In this document: positions 39,316-49,547 of the stretch, one piece after another | Layout: each line of letters starts with the position of its first letter | Numbering within the stretch: position 1 is the stretch's first letter | Assembly: GCF_014077095.1 (NCBI RefSeq) | Contig: NZ_JACGVG010000027.1 | Span: forward strand, 558,001 to 622,000 | DNA length: 64,000 nt | DNA from: Colwellia sp. MB02u-6 | Lineage (GTDB): Bacteria; Pseudomonadota; Gammaproteobacteria; Enterobacterales; Alteromonadaceae | Direction: 5' to 3' | The notes under the pieces: generated by a model | What the model saw: the letters and a program-made list of their open reading frames with translations, nothing else | The model's database searches: none | Told to the model about the DNA's origin: nothing | Program-made: the position numbers and the translations under genes

Positions 39316-42003
39316 ATGGCAAAATCTCTGGTAATTGTGGAATCGCCAGCCAAAGCGAAAACAATTAACAAGTACCTTGGTAAAGATTTTATTGTTAAAT
39401 CTAGTGTGGGTCACGTGCGTGATCTACCTCATAGTAGCACCGGTAAAAAAGTGGCGGCAAAATCTCCTGCTGAAGTAAGAAAAATGGCGCCTGCGGCAAA
39501 AGCTAAATATAAAGCTAAACGGGATAAACTCGCATTAGTTAATCGTATGGGCATTGATCCTGATAACGATTGGGCAGCAAATTATCAAATACTGGAAGGC
39601 AAAGAAAAAGTTGTTGCTGAATTAATCAAGCTTGCCAGCACCGCTGATACCATCTATCTCGCAACCGATTTGGATCGCGAGGGAGAAGCGATTGCTTGGC
39701 ATTTAAAAGAAATTATTGGTGGCGACGATGATAAATATAAACGCGTAGTTTTCAATGAAATAACGGAAAATGCTATTCAACAAGCATTTTCTACGCCTGG
39801 CGAATTAAGTATGCCAGGGGTTAATGCTCAACAAGCAAGGCGCTTCCTCGATCGAGTGGTTGGTTTTATGGTTAGCCCTCTCTTGTGGAAAAAAGTTGCT
39901 CGTGGCCTATCTGCTGGCCGTGTTCAGTCTGTTGCGGTAAAATTAGTGGTTGAAAAAGAACGTGAAATTAAAGCCTTTGATCCGAAAGAATTCTGGGAAA
40001 TTAGCGCTGATACGAAAACCGCATCGGGGTTAGATTTCCCCTTAGACGTTACCCATGAAAATGGTAAAGCATTTAAACCCACTAACGAAACAGATACCAA
40101 TAAAGCGTTAACAATATTAAAAAGCTCTGCATTTACGGTTAATAAAAGAGATGATAAACCATCTAAAAGTACGCCGTCAGCTCCTTTTATTACCTCAACT
40201 TTACAACAAGCGGCAAGTACTAAATTAGGTTTTGGTGTTAAACGTACTATGGGCTTAGCTCAACGTTTATACGAAGCAGGTCATATAACCTATATGCGTA
40301 CCGACTCAACCAACTTAAGTAAAGACGCGGTTGAAATGTGTCGTGGTTATATTAGCGACAACTTTGGTGAGAACTACTTACCAGAAAAAGCAAAAGTGTA
40401 TAGCAGTAAATCCGGAGCCCAAGAGGCTCATGAAGCGATTCGTCCGTCAAATGTAAAAATTGAATCTGCTTTTATGGAAGGTATTGAAGCCGATGCTAAA
40501 AAACTGTATGACCTTATTTGGCGTCAGTTTGTTGCTTGTCAAATGACAGCCGCACGCTACACCGTAAGTACTATTACTGTTGGTGCTTCTGGTTTTGATT
40601 TAAAAGCGAAAGGGCGTGTTATGCAATTTGATGGTTGGACCCGTGTTCATCCGCAATTATCAAAAGGTGATGATAAACATTTACCAGACTTATCTGTTGG
40701 TGAAATATTATTACTTGAGCAACTCAATCCTACACAGCACTTTACTAAGCCGCCAGCACGTTTTGGTGAAGCATCATTAGTTAAAGAGCTAGAAAAACGT
40801 TCAATTGGTCGTCCTTCTACCTACGCGTCAATTATTTCAACCATTCAAGATCGTGGTTATGTGCGTTTAGAATCAAAACGTTTTTATGCTGAAAAAATGG
40901 GAGAAATTGTTACAGATAGCTTGTCTGAAAGTTTTAAAAACTTAATGAGCTATGACTTTACCGCCAACATGGAGCAAGAGCTTGATGAAGTGGCTGAAGG
41001 TAAAGCGAATTGGAAAGACGTGCTTAATGGTTTTTATAAAAACTTTACTAAGCAACTAGGTCAAGCTGATATGCCCACTGAAGAAGGTGGTATGCGCAAT
41101 AATGAACCGGTATTAACTGACATTGACTGCCCAACATGTGGTCGTAAGATGGGCATTCGTACTGCGCAAACGGGTGTGTTCTTAGGTTGTTCTGGCTATG
41201 CTTTACCACCGAAAGAACGTTGTACTAAAACCATGAACCTTACGCCGGGTGAAGAAGCGGTTAGCGTATTGGCTGAAGATCAAGAAACTGAAGCATTACG
41301 CGCTATGCATCGTTGTAAAAAATGTGGTACGGCTATGGACAGTTACCTGATTGATGAAACACGCAAATTGCATGTTTGTGGTAATAACCCAGTTTGTGAT
41401 GGTATCGACGTTGAAATTGGTGAATTCAAACTAAAAGGCTACGATGGTCCTATTCTAGAATGTGACCGTTGTGAAGCTGAAATGGAGCTTAAGTCTGGTC
41501 GTTTTGGTAAGTATTTTGATTGTACTAATAGCGAGTGTAAAAACACCCGTAAGTTATTGGCGAGTGGCGAAGCTGCGCCACCCAAAGAAGACCCAGTTCA
41601 ATTACCTGAATTAGAATGTGAAAAGTCTGAAGCACACTTTGTGTTACGTGATGGCGCTGCCGGCATCTTTTTAGCGGCTAATACCTTCCCAAAATCACGG
41701 GAAACACGAGCACCTAAAGTCGTTGAACTAGCGCGTTTTCGTGATAGAATTTCCGAAAAATTCTATTACCTTGCTGATGCTCCAACGCAAGATCCAGAAG
41801 GCAACTTAGCGGTTGTTCGTTATAGTCGAAAAACTAAGTCACAATATGTTATGACTGAAGTTGAAGGCAAGGCAACGGGGTGGAATGCTAAGTATGTTGA
41901 TGATAAGTGGGTTGAGGAACTCGCTAAGAAAAAAGTCGTAAAAGCTAAAGCTAAAGCAAAACCTAAAGCCAAAGCCAAGCCTAAGGCGAAAAAAACAGCT
42001 TAA
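39316..42003 (+). CDS. topA: DNA topoisomerase I
   Basis: An 895-residue type IA topoisomerase that relaxes negative supercoils. The Toprim domain ([32 protein letters not shown]) starts the protein, the active-site Tyr is in [14 protein letters not shown], and three C-terminal zinc-ribbon segments with Cys motifs ([35 protein letters not shown]) follow. A Lys/Ala/Pro-rich basic tail of about 25 residues ends it, as in many marine relatives. Ended by a terminator. Confidence 0.97.
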   Translation: MAKSLVIVESPAKAKTINKYLGKDFIVKSSVGHVRDLPHSSTGKKVAAKSPAEVRKMAPAAKAKYKAKRDKLALVNRMGIDPDNDWAANYQILEGKEKVVAELIKLASTADTIYLATDLDREGEAIAWHLKEIIGGDDDKYKRVVFNEITENAIQQAFSTPGELSMPGVNAQQARRFLDRVVGFMVSPLLWKKVARGLSAGRVQSVAVKLVVEKEREIKAFDPKEFWEISADTKTASGLDFPLDVTHENGKAFKPTNETDTNKALTILKSSAFTVNKRDDKPSKSTPSAPFITSTLQQAASTKLGFGVKRTMGLAQRLYEAGHITYMRTDSTNLSKDAVEMCRGYISDNFGENYLPEKAKVYSSKSGAQEAHEAIRPSNVKIESAFMEGIEADAKKLYDLIWRQFVACQMTAARYTVSTITVGASGFDLKAKGRVMQFDGWTRVHPQLSKGDDKHLPDLSVGEILLLEQLNPTQHFTKPPARFGEASLVKELEKRSIGRPSTYASIISTIQDRGYVRLESKRFYAEKMGEIVTDSLSESFKNLMSYDFTANMEQELDEVAEGKANWKDVLNGFYKNFTKQLGQADMPTEEGGMRNNEPVLTDIDCPTCGRKMGIRTAQTGVFLGCSGYALPPKERCTKTMNLTPGEEAVSVLAEDQETEALRAMHRCKKCGTAMDSYLIDETRKLHVCGNNPVCDGIDVEIGEFKLKGYDGPILECDRCEAEMELKSGRFGKYFDCTNSECKNTRKLLASGEAAPPKEDPVQLPELECEKSEAHFVLRDGAAGIFLAANTFPKSRETRAPKVVELARFRDRISEKFYYLADAPTQDPEGNLAVVRYSRKTKSQYVMTEVEGKATGWNAKYVDDKWVEELAKKKVVKAKAKAKPKAKAKPKAKKTA

Positions 42004-42344
42004 ATAGATAACTGCTCTACTTCAAAATGCTGAAACTGTATCTTGAAGTAGAATGTGGCAGTAATCTTACAAAAAAGCGCTCTAAGAGCGCTTTTTTTAC
42101 ATTCACAATAAACGATCAGTTTGAGCCTGTCACAGTTTTTTATTCCAGACAAAGCTAAGTTCTAAAATTGCCTACCGGCAATTACTTTAATGACTTGCGT
42201 CCCTATAAAAAAATAGCTTCACGGCATTTGTACATTCATGTACGTTGATGTGAAAAAATAGCAATGTCAAAAACAATGTCGAGTTTCAACAGCTTTTCAT
42301 TATTATCAGTGATAAAATCTGTTTTATTTTATCAAAGATTTATT
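42004..42344. other. Intergenic region topA / GTPase
   Basis: 341 bp. Holds a hairpin TCTACTTCAA/TTGAAGTAGA (about 42014-42050), the topA terminator, AATTGCC/GGCAATT (about 42166-42183) and a palindrome GTACATTCATGTAC (42230-42243). Confidence 0.5.
42071..42097 (+). terminator. Rho-independent terminator of topA
   Basis: AAAAAAGCGCTC and GAGCGCTTTTTT form a 12-bp stem around TAA. Confidence 0.9.
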
Positions 42345-43277
42345 ATGGCGATTAATTGGTTCCCGGGGCATATGCATAAAGCCCAAAGAGAAATTAAAGA
42401 AATTTTACCGCAAATTGATGTGGTGATTGAAGTTTGTGATGCGCGTTTACCTTTTAGTAGCGAAAACCCCATGATCACTGAAATTCGTGGTGATAAACCA
42501 TTAATTAAAATTTTAAATAAATCAGACTTAGCTGACCCAAAAGTCACCGAGTTATGGCTGAACTATTTAGAGTCTCAGCATAATGTAAAAGCGATTGCAT
42601 TAACCACAGAGTCGCCATCGGTTGCTAAGACTATTCCAACCTTAATTCGAAAATTAGCTGCTAATAAAGATGAAGCCGGTAAGCAAATCAATGCTGTTAT
42701 CATGGGAATTCCCAATGTGGGTAAATCTACCTTGATTAACACCCTTGTGGGTAAAGCTAAGGCTAAAGTTGGTAATGAACCCGCGGTAACCAAAGGTCAA
42801 CAAAGAATACGGTTAGATGAAGGTTTATATTTATATGACACCCCGGGTATGCTTTGGCCAAAAATAGTCAATGAAAATAGTGGTTATCGTTTAGCGATTA
42901 CCAGCGCAGTTAAAGATACCGCCTTTGACCATGAAGAAATTGCTTGTTTTGCCGCTGAATATTTATTAGCTGCTTACCCTGAACGTTTAAAAGAGCGTTA
43001 TGCCATTGAAGAGCTGCCAGCACAGGAAGTTGAGTTAATTGAAGCAATTGGTAAACGTCGTGGTTGTGTTAAAAGCGGCGGACACATTGACTTTCACAAA
43101 GCGTCTGAAATATTAATTAATGAAATTCGCGATAAAACCTTAGGCGGCATATCCTTTGAAACACCAGAAATGGTGATGGCAGAGGTGGTGCATTTTGATA
43201 AGGTTGAAGCAGACAAAGTTGCTGCCAGAGAAGCCAAAAAACTGGCTAGAGGCAGAGGGCGCCGTAATAAGCGTTAG
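42345..43277 (+). CDS. RbgA/YlqF-like ribosome biogenesis GTPase
   Basis: A 310-residue circularly permuted GTPase. The order is G4 (NKSDLAD near residue 66), then G1 ([14 protein letters not shown] near 120), then G3 (DTPGMLWP), and the N-terminal INWFPGHMHKA motif is the YlqF/RbgA signature. Such proteins act in late assembly of the 50S subunit. ATG 42345 is chosen because INWFPGH starts right after it; a longer start at 42264 would add 27 unconserved residues. The C terminus is Arg/Lys-rich. Confidence 0.88.
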   Translation: MAINWFPGHMHKAQREIKEILPQIDVVIEVCDARLPFSSENPMITEIRGDKPLIKILNKSDLADPKVTELWLNYLESQHNVKAIALTTESPSVAKTIPTLIRKLAANKDEAGKQINAVIMGIPNVGKSTLINTLVGKAKAKVGNEPAVTKGQQRIRLDEGLYLYDTPGMLWPKIVNENSGYRLAITSAVKDTAFDHEEIACFAAEYLLAAYPERLKERYAIEELPAQEVELIEAIGKRRGCVKSGGHIDFHKASEILINEIRDKTLGGISFETPEMVMAEVVHFDKVEADKVAAREAKKLARGRGRRNKR

Positions 43278-43370
43278 TATTAACTAAGCTTATAACTAAA
43301 CTTAGTATTAAAAATCTAGTGATACGTTTAATCAGTAAGTTTAGTTATAAGATTAAGATAAGGTAGCAAT

Positions 43371-43802
43371 ATGAGTGAGCAATTTAAATTACATCCACAA
43401 TTAGCCAATGACTGCTTTGTTATGGCTGATTTTCCACTTTCTCGTTTATTACTGTGTAATGACAGTGCTTACCCTTGGTTCATTTTAGTGCCAAAAGTCG
43501 ATGGTATTCAAGATATATATCAACTGGATTGGCAGCAACAGCAACAGCTATTAAATGAATCAAGCATGCTAAGTGAAGTGCTTATGCAGGAATTTCAAGG
43601 TGACAAAATGAATGTGGCAGCCTTAGGCAATGTAGTATCACAGTTGCATTTACACCACATAGTGCGTTATGAAAAAGATGCCTGTTGGCCAAAGCCTATT
43701 TGGGGGCAACAAGCGCTAACACCCTATACAGATAGCGAACTAGAAGTTATCAAAAGTCGTATAATACCTAAGTTATCAGCCATATTGCTATCTGACAACT
43801 AA
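43371..43802 (+). CDS. HIT-domain protein
   Basis: A 143-residue histidine-triad protein. The phosphate-binding H-x-H-x-H appears as QLHLHHIVRYEKD, so a nucleotide hydrolase or transferase of the HIT superfamily is expected. NVAALGNVVSQLHLHH and PWFILVPKV are as in the short proteobacterial group next to GTPases. Starts 93 bases after the GTPase gene and may be co-transcribed with it. Confidence 0.88.
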   Translation: MSEQFKLHPQLANDCFVMADFPLSRLLLCNDSAYPWFILVPKVDGIQDIYQLDWQQQQQLLNESSMLSEVLMQEFQGDKMNVAALGNVVSQLHLHHIVRYEKDACWPKPIWGQQALTPYTDSELEVIKSRIIPKLSAILLSDN

Positions 43803-43825
43803 GTTTTAAGATAACGAAGCTCTAG

Positions 43826-43866
43826 TACAAAGTGTCTTAATACTCAATGTATTAAGACACTTTGTA
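43826..43866. terminator. Perfect 18-bp hairpin between convergent HIT and lyase genes
   Basis: TACAAAGTGTCTTAATAC (43826-43843) pairs exactly with GTATTAAGACACTTTGTA (43849-43866), loop TCAAT. Lying between two convergent 3' ends, it probably ends both transcripts despite a poor T tract. Confidence 0.6.
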
Positions 43867-43953
43867 TATAGCTGCTACATTTCAATATACAAACCAATAC
43901 TTGAAGTGCAACGGCTATAATTGTCTAAGCTAAAATCAGCCTAATGAAGCTAC

Positions 43954-45165
43954 TTATGCAAAGCTTTTAGCAACAGGCGATTGCTTCATCATGGCAAGCG
44001 ACTGACTTAGATCTGCAATTAAATCATCAACATTTTCAAGACCAACCGATATTCTAATTAAACTGTCACTGATACCGGCGGCTAAACGCTCTTCTTGAGT
44101 ATAAGGTGAATGTGTCATTGATGCAGGATGTTGAATAAGAGACTCTGCATCCCCTAAACTGACGGCAATGGAAAATAACTGCATACGGTTAATAAAATCA
44201 CTACCACCGGCTAAATCACTATCAATTTCAAAAGCAATAACACCGCCAGCTGCTTTCATTTGCGAGCCAATAAATTTATGTCCTGGGTGGCTTTTTAGGC
44301 CCGGATAATAAACATGAGTGACTTGCTCATTACCTTCTAAAAATTTCGCTATTTTTTCTGCGTTACTGCAATGGCGCTCCATACGAATAGGTAAGGTTTT
44401 AAGACCTCGCATGATCAACCATGCATCATGTGGACTCATTGTTGCGCCTATATCTTTGAGTACTGTCATTTTTATCATCATGATCATTTCACTAGTACCA
44501 CAAATAATACCAGCAACCACATCACCATGACCGTTTAAATATTTTGTCGCGCTATGCACCACTATATCTATGCCATACTTTCCCGGTTGCTGTAATACCG
44601 GCGTTAAAAAGGTGTTATCAACGATAGAAATAATGTTGTGTTTTTGCGCTATTTCACCAATCATAGCTAAGTCGTATACGGCTAAGTTTGGATTTACCGG
44701 TGTTTCTAAAAAGATGACTTTTGTATTGGGCTTTATTGCTGCTTCAATCTCTGCAGGGTTTGCCATATCAACAAAGCTAACTTCAATGCCCCATCGGGTA
44801 AGTTGATGATTCATTAAAGCAAATGAACAACCATAAACCGCTTTTGATGAAATTAGATGGTCGCCACAAGATAAATTGCTCAGTAAAGCGCCAGACACCG
44901 CGCCCATGCCAGTAGCCGTGGCAGCGGCGTCTTCCATACCTTCCATCGCGGCTACTCGCATTTCTAATTGCCGAGTTGTTGGGTTGCCTAAGCGACTATA
45001 TATGTAGCCTTCAGCTTCGCCCGCGAACCTATCAGCACCTTGTTGTGCACTGTCAAAGATAAAAGTAGAGGTTTGGTAAAGCGGCGTGGCTAATGAACCA
45101 AATTGTTCATCATTAATACGGCCTGAATGAATTGCTTGAGTTTCAATATGTTTACTTTGAGACAT
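43954..45165 (-). CDS. Methionine gamma-lyase (Cys/Met metabolism PLP enzyme)
   Basis: A 403-residue PLP enzyme of the cystathionine beta/gamma-lyase superfamily. PLP Lys208 lies in VVHSATKYLNGHGDV. Tyr111-Gly-Cys113 in AVYGCSF corresponds to Tyr114/Cys116 of Pseudomonas methionine gamma-lyase; this cysteine is rare in other branches and favours conversion of methionine to methanethiol, ammonia and 2-oxobutyrate. Cystathionine gamma-lyase or synthase remain alternatives. It is divergent from a TyrR-type regulator, with TyrR-box-like sites between. Confidence 0.82.
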   Translation of the reverse strand: MSQSKHIETQAIHSGRINDEQFGSLATPLYQTSTFIFDSAQQGADRFAGEAEGYIYSRLGNPTTRQLEMRVAAMEGMEDAAATATGMGAVSGALLSNLSCGDHLISSKAVYGCSFALMNHQLTRWGIEVSFVDMANPAEIEAAIKPNTKVIFLETPVNPNLAVYDLAMIGEIAQKHNIISIVDNTFLTPVLQQPGKYGIDIVVHSATKYLNGHGDVVAGIICGTSEMIMMIKMTVLKDIGATMSPHDAWLIMRGLKTLPIRMERHCSNAEKIAKFLEGNEQVTHVYYPGLKSHPGHKFIGSQMKAAGGVIAFEIDSDLAGGSDFINRMQLFSIAVSLGDAESLIQHPASMTHSPYTQEERLAAGISDSLIRISVGLENVDDLIADLSQSLAMMKQSPVAKSFA

Positions 45166-45290
45166 GGGATACCTTTTTCTATTGGATAATTATTATTGTT
45201 GTTAACTCTAAGTCAGTCACTTATCAACAGTCATATAGCAATTATACTGCCATCTTTTTATTTTATTATTTATCAATGGCTTATGTTTTT

Positions 45291-45351
45291 TTTATTAGAT
45301 CCAACAAGTAAGTTGTAATATTATTATTACAACTTACTTGTTGCTAATAAA
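45291..45351. repeat. 27-bp-stem hairpin centred on a TyrR-box-like site
   Basis: CAACAAGTAAGTTGTAATA (45302-45320) pairs perfectly with 45325-45343 around TTAT; outside it TTTATTAG (45291-45298) pairs with CTAATAAA (45344-45351) across a 3-base bulge. Confidence 0.85.
45314..45331. promoter_or_regulatory. TyrR-box-like operator 1
   Basis: TGTAATATTATTATTACA fits TGTAA-N8-TTACA, close to the known TyrR consensus TGTAAA-N6-TTTACA. It lies 149 bp before the methionine gamma-lyase start and 156 bp before the regulator start. Confidence 0.55.
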
Positions 45352-45415
45352 GATAGTGAGTTAAAATATAGAAGAAAGCTTTGTTAGCTATGGCTTTGCT
45401 TGAGGTTTGTTTTTT

Positions 45416-45433
45416 TGTAATAAAATAATTACA
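45416..45433. promoter_or_regulatory. TyrR-box-like operator 2
   Basis: TGTAATAAAATAATTACA, the same arms TGTAAT/ATTACA with a 6-base centre, 54 bp before the regulator start. Confidence 0.6.
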
Positions 45434-45434
45434 G

Positions 45435-45452
45435 TGTAATATATTTATTACG
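45435..45452. promoter_or_regulatory. TyrR-box-like operator 3
   Basis: TGTAATATATTTATTACG, one mismatch from symmetry. Its centre is 19 bp from operator 2, about two helical turns, fitting cooperative dimers and autoregulation. Confidence 0.55.
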
Positions 45453-45487
45453 ACACTAAAAATGTAAGATATTGATGTGGAGTTTGC

Positions 45488-47056
45488 GTGCGAATAGAAA
45501 TAAAATCTGAAGACCGAATGGGTATTAGCCAAGAAATATTGGCAACTTTTACTAGTTTGGCGCTAGACATTCAAGCAATGGAAGTGAGCTCACAATTTAT
45601 ATTTGTGCATTTGGCCAAAAGCGCCATTAGTTTTAATAAAGTAAAACAAGCATTAATGAGCGTTGCCGGTGTTGATCACTGTCGGGCTGTAGATTTATTA
45701 CCCTCAGAAAGTCGAGAACGGCATTTAAGGGCATTAGTGAATCGTTTACCTGATGCTATTATCGATATTGATGAAAACGCTTGTGTGATGGCGTTAAATC
45801 AAGCGAGTGAAAAGCTATTGGTGAATCATCAACGCCACAAAGGTGTTTCGCCATTACTCGGCGAGCAACTCAAAGGAGCTCAAGTTAACCACCTACTTGA
45901 TATAGAAATAATTTTGCCTTTATTAGATGAAATTAGCTCACAAAATGTTGATATTGCCGGACAAAGTTACCTAGCAGAAATTAGTCCGATCAGTGAACAA
46001 GAAAACAGCTCTGGTGCCGTTATATCCTTAAAATCAATCACCAGTTTAGGTCGACAAATTTCGATACTGCAAACGAGAGATGCTCAGGGACTTGACAATA
46101 TTATTGGTCAATCTGCTAGCATCCAATTACTTAAAGAACAAACAGCTCGCTTTGCTGAATTGGAATTGCCGGTATTAATTAATGGTGAAACAGGCACGGG
46201 TAAAGAGCTTGTTGCCAGAGCTTTACATAATGCGAGCAAACGTCAACAAGCGCCATTTTTAGCGGTAAATTGTGCTACGTTACCTGAACATTTACTTGAA
46301 AGTGAGCTGTTTGGCTACGCAAACGGTGCTTTTACGGGCGCGCAAAAGGGTGGTAAACCGGGTTTGCTTGAGTTGGCGGAAGGCGGAACTTTATTCCTAG
46401 ATGAAATTGCTGAAATGTCACCTTATTTACAAGCTAAATTATTAAGGTTTTTACAAGATTTTAAATTTCGTCGCCTCGGTGGTACCAAAGAACTACAGGC
46501 TAATGTTAGAGTACTGAGTGCGACTCATCAAGATTTATTAGCCATGATAAGTCAGCACAAGTTTAGGGAGGATTTGTTTTATCGCTTAAATGTGCTGAAT
46601 TTGAATTCGCCACCATTACGTGAGCGTGTGGAAGATATTGCCTTAATAGCGCGCCATTTTGTGGTGCTAGCAGCAACACAAATGAACTTGCAGCAACCAA
46701 AAATTGATGAAAGTGCCATACTATTACTCTCATCTTATCGCTGGCCCGGCAATATTCGAGAATTACAAAATGTGCTGTTTAGGGCGGTAGCACTGAATGA
46801 ATATGGTGATATAACAGCACAAAATATCAGCGTCGCGTTAGCGCAATTTAAACAAACTGAAGTCACTGATGTGGTTGAATTTAAAGTGGAAGACGAGCTG
46901 GAGAATTGGGCCAGTGCGCAAGCAAAATTTGAACAGCAGCTTATTAGCGCTTTATATCCTTATTATCCGACAACGCGTAAATTGGCAGAGCGATTAAAGG
47001 TATCACATAACAAAATAGCCATGAAATTAAGGCAGTTTGGTATTAATAATAACTAA
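45488..47056 (+). CDS. tyrR: TyrR/PhhR-type sigma-54-family transcriptional regulator
   Basis: A 522-residue aromatic amino acid regulator with N-terminal ACT domain (residues 1-70), PAS domain (about 78-190), AAA+ domain (P-loop GETGTGKE at 233-240) and a C-terminal helix-turn-helix ([24 protein letters not shown]). Unlike E. coli TyrR, which lacks it, GAFTGA (280-285) is intact, so sigma-54-dependent activation as in Pseudomonas PhhR is possible. GTG start at 45488 preceded by GTGGAG. TyrR-box-like sites upstream suggest autoregulation and control of the divergent lyase. Confidence 0.9.
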   Translation: MRIEIKSEDRMGISQEILATFTSLALDIQAMEVSSQFIFVHLAKSAISFNKVKQALMSVAGVDHCRAVDLLPSESRERHLRALVNRLPDAIIDIDENACVMALNQASEKLLVNHQRHKGVSPLLGEQLKGAQVNHLLDIEIILPLLDEISSQNVDIAGQSYLAEISPISEQENSSGAVISLKSITSLGRQISILQTRDAQGLDNIIGQSASIQLLKEQTARFAELELPVLINGETGTGKELVARALHNASKRQQAPFLAVNCATLPEHLLESELFGYANGAFTGAQKGGKPGLLELAEGGTLFLDEIAEMSPYLQAKLLRFLQDFKFRRLGGTKELQANVRVLSATHQDLLAMISQHKFREDLFYRLNVLNLNSPPLRERVEDIALIARHFVVLAATQMNLQQPKIDESAILLLSSYRWPGNIRELQNVLFRAVALNEYGDITAQNISVALAQFKQTEVTDVVEFKVEDELENWASAQAKFEQQLISALYPYYPTTRKLAERLKVSHNKIAMKLRQFGINNN

Positions 47057-47121
47057 CTTACTAATAAATAATGCCAAATACAGAATCACTAATACCTATG
47101 GGTGACCGTTGTGAAGGTGAT

Positions 47122-47910
47122 CTAATCTTCTAGTATTTTATAGAGAATTTTTTTAATGTTTTCAGGCTCAAAGGGTTTGTCACACATTGCTGTAACGCCT
47201 TCAGTGAGTATATTCGCTAACTGGGTTTGACTACTTTCACTCGTTACCATGAGTATGGGGATATGTGATTGCTGGCTCTCACTGCGAATATATCGGGTTA
47301 GCTCTTGACCATTGACCTCTGGCATATTGTAGTCAGTAACGACGAGGTCAAACATATTTTCTTTTAACAAGGCAATAGCTTCATTGCCATCAACTGCTTC
47401 GGTTATTTTCAGTAAACCCAAGTTGTTTAATACGCGTTTAATATGATTTCTGGCCAAGCGACTATCATCAACAAGCAAAACGCGAACTTGATGAACATCA
47501 AAGTAGTCAAGTTCTAGCTCATCGGTAGATAATAAATCAATGGTCGTGTTTATTGCTGTCGCTAAGTGATCAGAAGTAAAAGGCTTTGGTAGTAAAGCAA
47601 TAACACCCGACTGCTTAAACTCTTCTAATTTTTTAAGGCGATTCTCACTGGTAACTAGCATAAAAGGTGTGTCAGCAATAGCAGGGTTCTTTCTTATTTT
47701 ATGCAGCAATTCTATTGCATTACCGTCATCAAAATACATCGCGCTAGTAATTAAATCACGTGGGTGTTTTTCGGCACTGGCATAAGCTTCAGTAATGTTT
47801 TTAGCTTCTGATACTTGGGTAATACCCAGCTGTTTTAACTCTTTAATTATAATTTTTCTTTGTAAATCAGAAGGCTCAACAACCAGTAAAGATAATTCAT
47901 TTGGATTCAT
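47122..47910 (-). CDS. Tandem receiver-domain protein with one degenerate receiver
   Basis: A 262-residue protein made of two CheY-like receiver domains and no output domain. The second domain is complete (DD at 148-149, phosphoacceptor Asp193 in VVTDYNMPE, Lys in CDKPF). In the first, DLITSAM places Ala57 where the Asp should be, while Thr and Lys (LLPKPF) are kept, so it should not be phosphorylated and may serve for dimerisation or partner binding. No kinase gene is adjacent. Convergent with the TyrR-type gene. Confidence 0.85.
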   Translation of the reverse strand: MNPNELSLLVVEPSDLQRKIIIKELKQLGITQVSEAKNITEAYASAEKHPRDLITSAMYFDDGNAIELLHKIRKNPAIADTPFMLVTSENRLKKLEEFKQSGVIALLPKPFTSDHLATAINTTIDLLSTDELELDYFDVHQVRVLLVDDSRLARNHIKRVLNNLGLLKITEAVDGNEAIALLKENMFDLVVTDYNMPEVNGQELTRYIRSESQQSHIPILMVTSESSQTQLANILTEGVTAMCDKPFEPENIKKILYKILED

Positions 47911-47940
47911 AATATTACTCGATAATGTTTAATTGATTAT

Positions 47941-48339
47941 TTAGCCACCAATAAATTTCACCTTAAAGCCACTTTTTTCCAGCACTAATTTTATCTCTTC
48001 GCGCTTATCACCTTGAATTTCTATCACTTCACCCACGACGCTCCCACCAGTGCCACAGATTTTCTTGAGTTTTTTGGCAAGTTCTTTTAAGGCTTTATCA
48101 TCTATGCCTAAGCCGGTAATGGTGATAACACCTTTTCCCTTTCTGCCTTTAGTTTCTCGACGTACTTTTGCAAAACCGTCTGACGGTGTAACTGTCGTAC
48201 TTTTAGTTGGTGATATTCTTCCCTCAGTTGTTGAATAAACCAAGGTTTGATGGTGGCTATTTTGCTTAGGTGGTGTATCGTCGATACTTTTACCAAAGGC
48301 ACTAGCTAAGTCACTTAGGCTAGAAAATTTTTTTGTCAT
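47941..48339 (-). CDS. yciH: SUI1-domain translation factor YciH
   Basis: A 132-residue eIF1/SUI1-like protein. The first 60 residues are a flexible basic linker and VRRETKGRKGKGVITITGLGIDD with KKICGTGGSV and GDKREEI is the SUI1 core, thought to monitor initiation fidelity. Located just upstream of the double-receiver gene (30 bases), perhaps in one transcript. Confidence 0.92.
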   Translation of the reverse strand: MTKKFSSLSDLASAFGKSIDDTPPKQNSHHQTLVYSTTEGRISPTKSTTVTPSDGFAKVRRETKGRKGKGVITITGLGIDDKALKELAKKLKKICGTGGSVVGEVIEIQGDKREEIKLVLEKSGFKVKFIGG

Positions 48340-48571
48340 AGTTGTACCAATCTCATTAATTTTTGATCATTTCTACTGGTTAAAACAAGCCACTACTACC
48401 TTGTTTATTTAATCATTCTCGCTTCATGAATACCGCTTATTAGATAATGCAGTAGCATATTGTCCTAAGCCACTTACTTTTAAATAAATACTTTGTATTT
48501 TGCGGTGTTACCTGCATACAAAGTAAACCAGATAATGAATGAAACGGGTCCTACTGCTAAAATTTGGATAA

Positions 48572-48600
48572 AATAAAACCACTGCTCGAGTGGTTTTATT
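48572..48600. terminator. Bidirectional terminator near etfA
   Basis: AATAAAACCACT and AGTGGTTTTATT form a 12-bp stem around GCTCG, 21 bp past the etfA stop. Confidence 0.8.
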
Positions 48601-48620
48601 ATACAGAGAAAAAAGTGAGC

Positions 48621-49547
48621 TTAAAGCTTACTTTCTAATTCAGGTAAAGCGTTAAATAAATCAGCCACTAAACCGTAATCAGCCACTTGAAATATTGGCG
48701 CTTCGGCATCTTTATTAATCGCCACAATGACTTTAGAGTCTTTCATACCGGCTAAATGTTGAATAGCACCTGAAATACCTACCGCGATATATAAGTCAGG
48801 GGCAACAATCTTACCTGTTTGACCCACTTGCATATCGTTTGGTACAAAGCCTGCATCAACCGCGGCACGAGAGGCGCCAATGGCTGCGCCTAACTTATCT
48901 GCTATACCATCAAGTAATTTGAAGTTTTCACCGTTTTGCATACCACGACCACCAGAGATGATCACACTTGCTGCACCGAGTTCAGGTCTTTCTGAAACCG
49001 AAAGTTGTTCACTTACGTAGCTAGAAATTCCGGCATCAGTGACCTTGTCCACAGCAATAATTTCAGCATTACCATCGGTTGCAACGGCGTCAAAACCGGT
49101 AGAGCGAACAGTAATTACTTTTTTGCTATCTAAACTTTGCACTGTGGCAATAGCATTACCGGCATATATAGGACGGACAAAGGTGTCACTACTTTCTACA
49201 GCAATAATATCTGAAATTTGCGTAACATCTAATAACGCAGCAACACGTGGCATAAAGTTTTTGCCGGTTGTCAGTGCTGTCGCCATGATGTGGTTATAAT
49301 CTGCGGCAAGTTCAGTCACCAATAACGAAACATTCTCAGCCAGTTGGTGTTCATAAGCAGCGTTATCAGCTACTAACACTTTTGAAACACCATTAACTTT
49401 GCTCGCTGCTTCAGCAACAGCTTGACAGTTGTGACCGGCAACTAAAAGATGAATATCTCCACCAATAGCTTGCGCTGCAGCAACAGTTTTTAGTGTGTCG
49501 GCTTTTAATTCGCTATTATCGTGCTCGGCAAATACTAAAATGCTCAT
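48621..49547 (-). CDS. etfA: Electron transfer flavoprotein alpha subunit
   Basis: A 308-residue FAD-binding ETF subunit. The C-terminal FAD domain shows [42 protein letters not shown] and [12 protein letters not shown]. Pairs with EtfB to carry electrons from acyl-CoA and other dehydrogenases to ETF-ubiquinone oxidoreductase. Overlaps the etfB stop by 4 bases (ATGA). Confidence 0.96.
   Translation of the reverse strand: MSILVFAEHDNSELKADTLKTVAAAQAIGGDIHLLVAGHNCQAVAEAASKVNGVSKVLVADNAAYEHQLAENVSLLVTELAADYNHIMATALTTGKNFMPRVAALLDVTQISDIIAVESSDTFVRPIYAGNAIATVQSLDSKKVITVRSTGFDAVATDGNAEIIAVDKVTDAGISSYVSEQLSVSERPELGAASVIISGGRGMQNGENFKLLDGIADKLGAAIGASRAAVDAGFVPNDMQVGQTGKIVAPDLYIAVGISGAIQHLAGMKDSKVIVAINKDAEAPIFQVADYGLVADLFNALPELESKL

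Larger units (their letters stand above)
45166..45487. other. Divergent regulatory region lyase / TyrR
   Basis: 322 bp, very AT-rich, with three TyrR-box-like palindromes (listed separately), the first at the centre of a long hairpin. No ORF is credible. Confidence 0.6.

Noticed and set aside
41930-42003. KAKAK tail of TopA compared with the Lys/Ala repeats of the HvfA-like peptide
   Set aside because: Basic tails are common in marine TopA and contain no cysteine motif.
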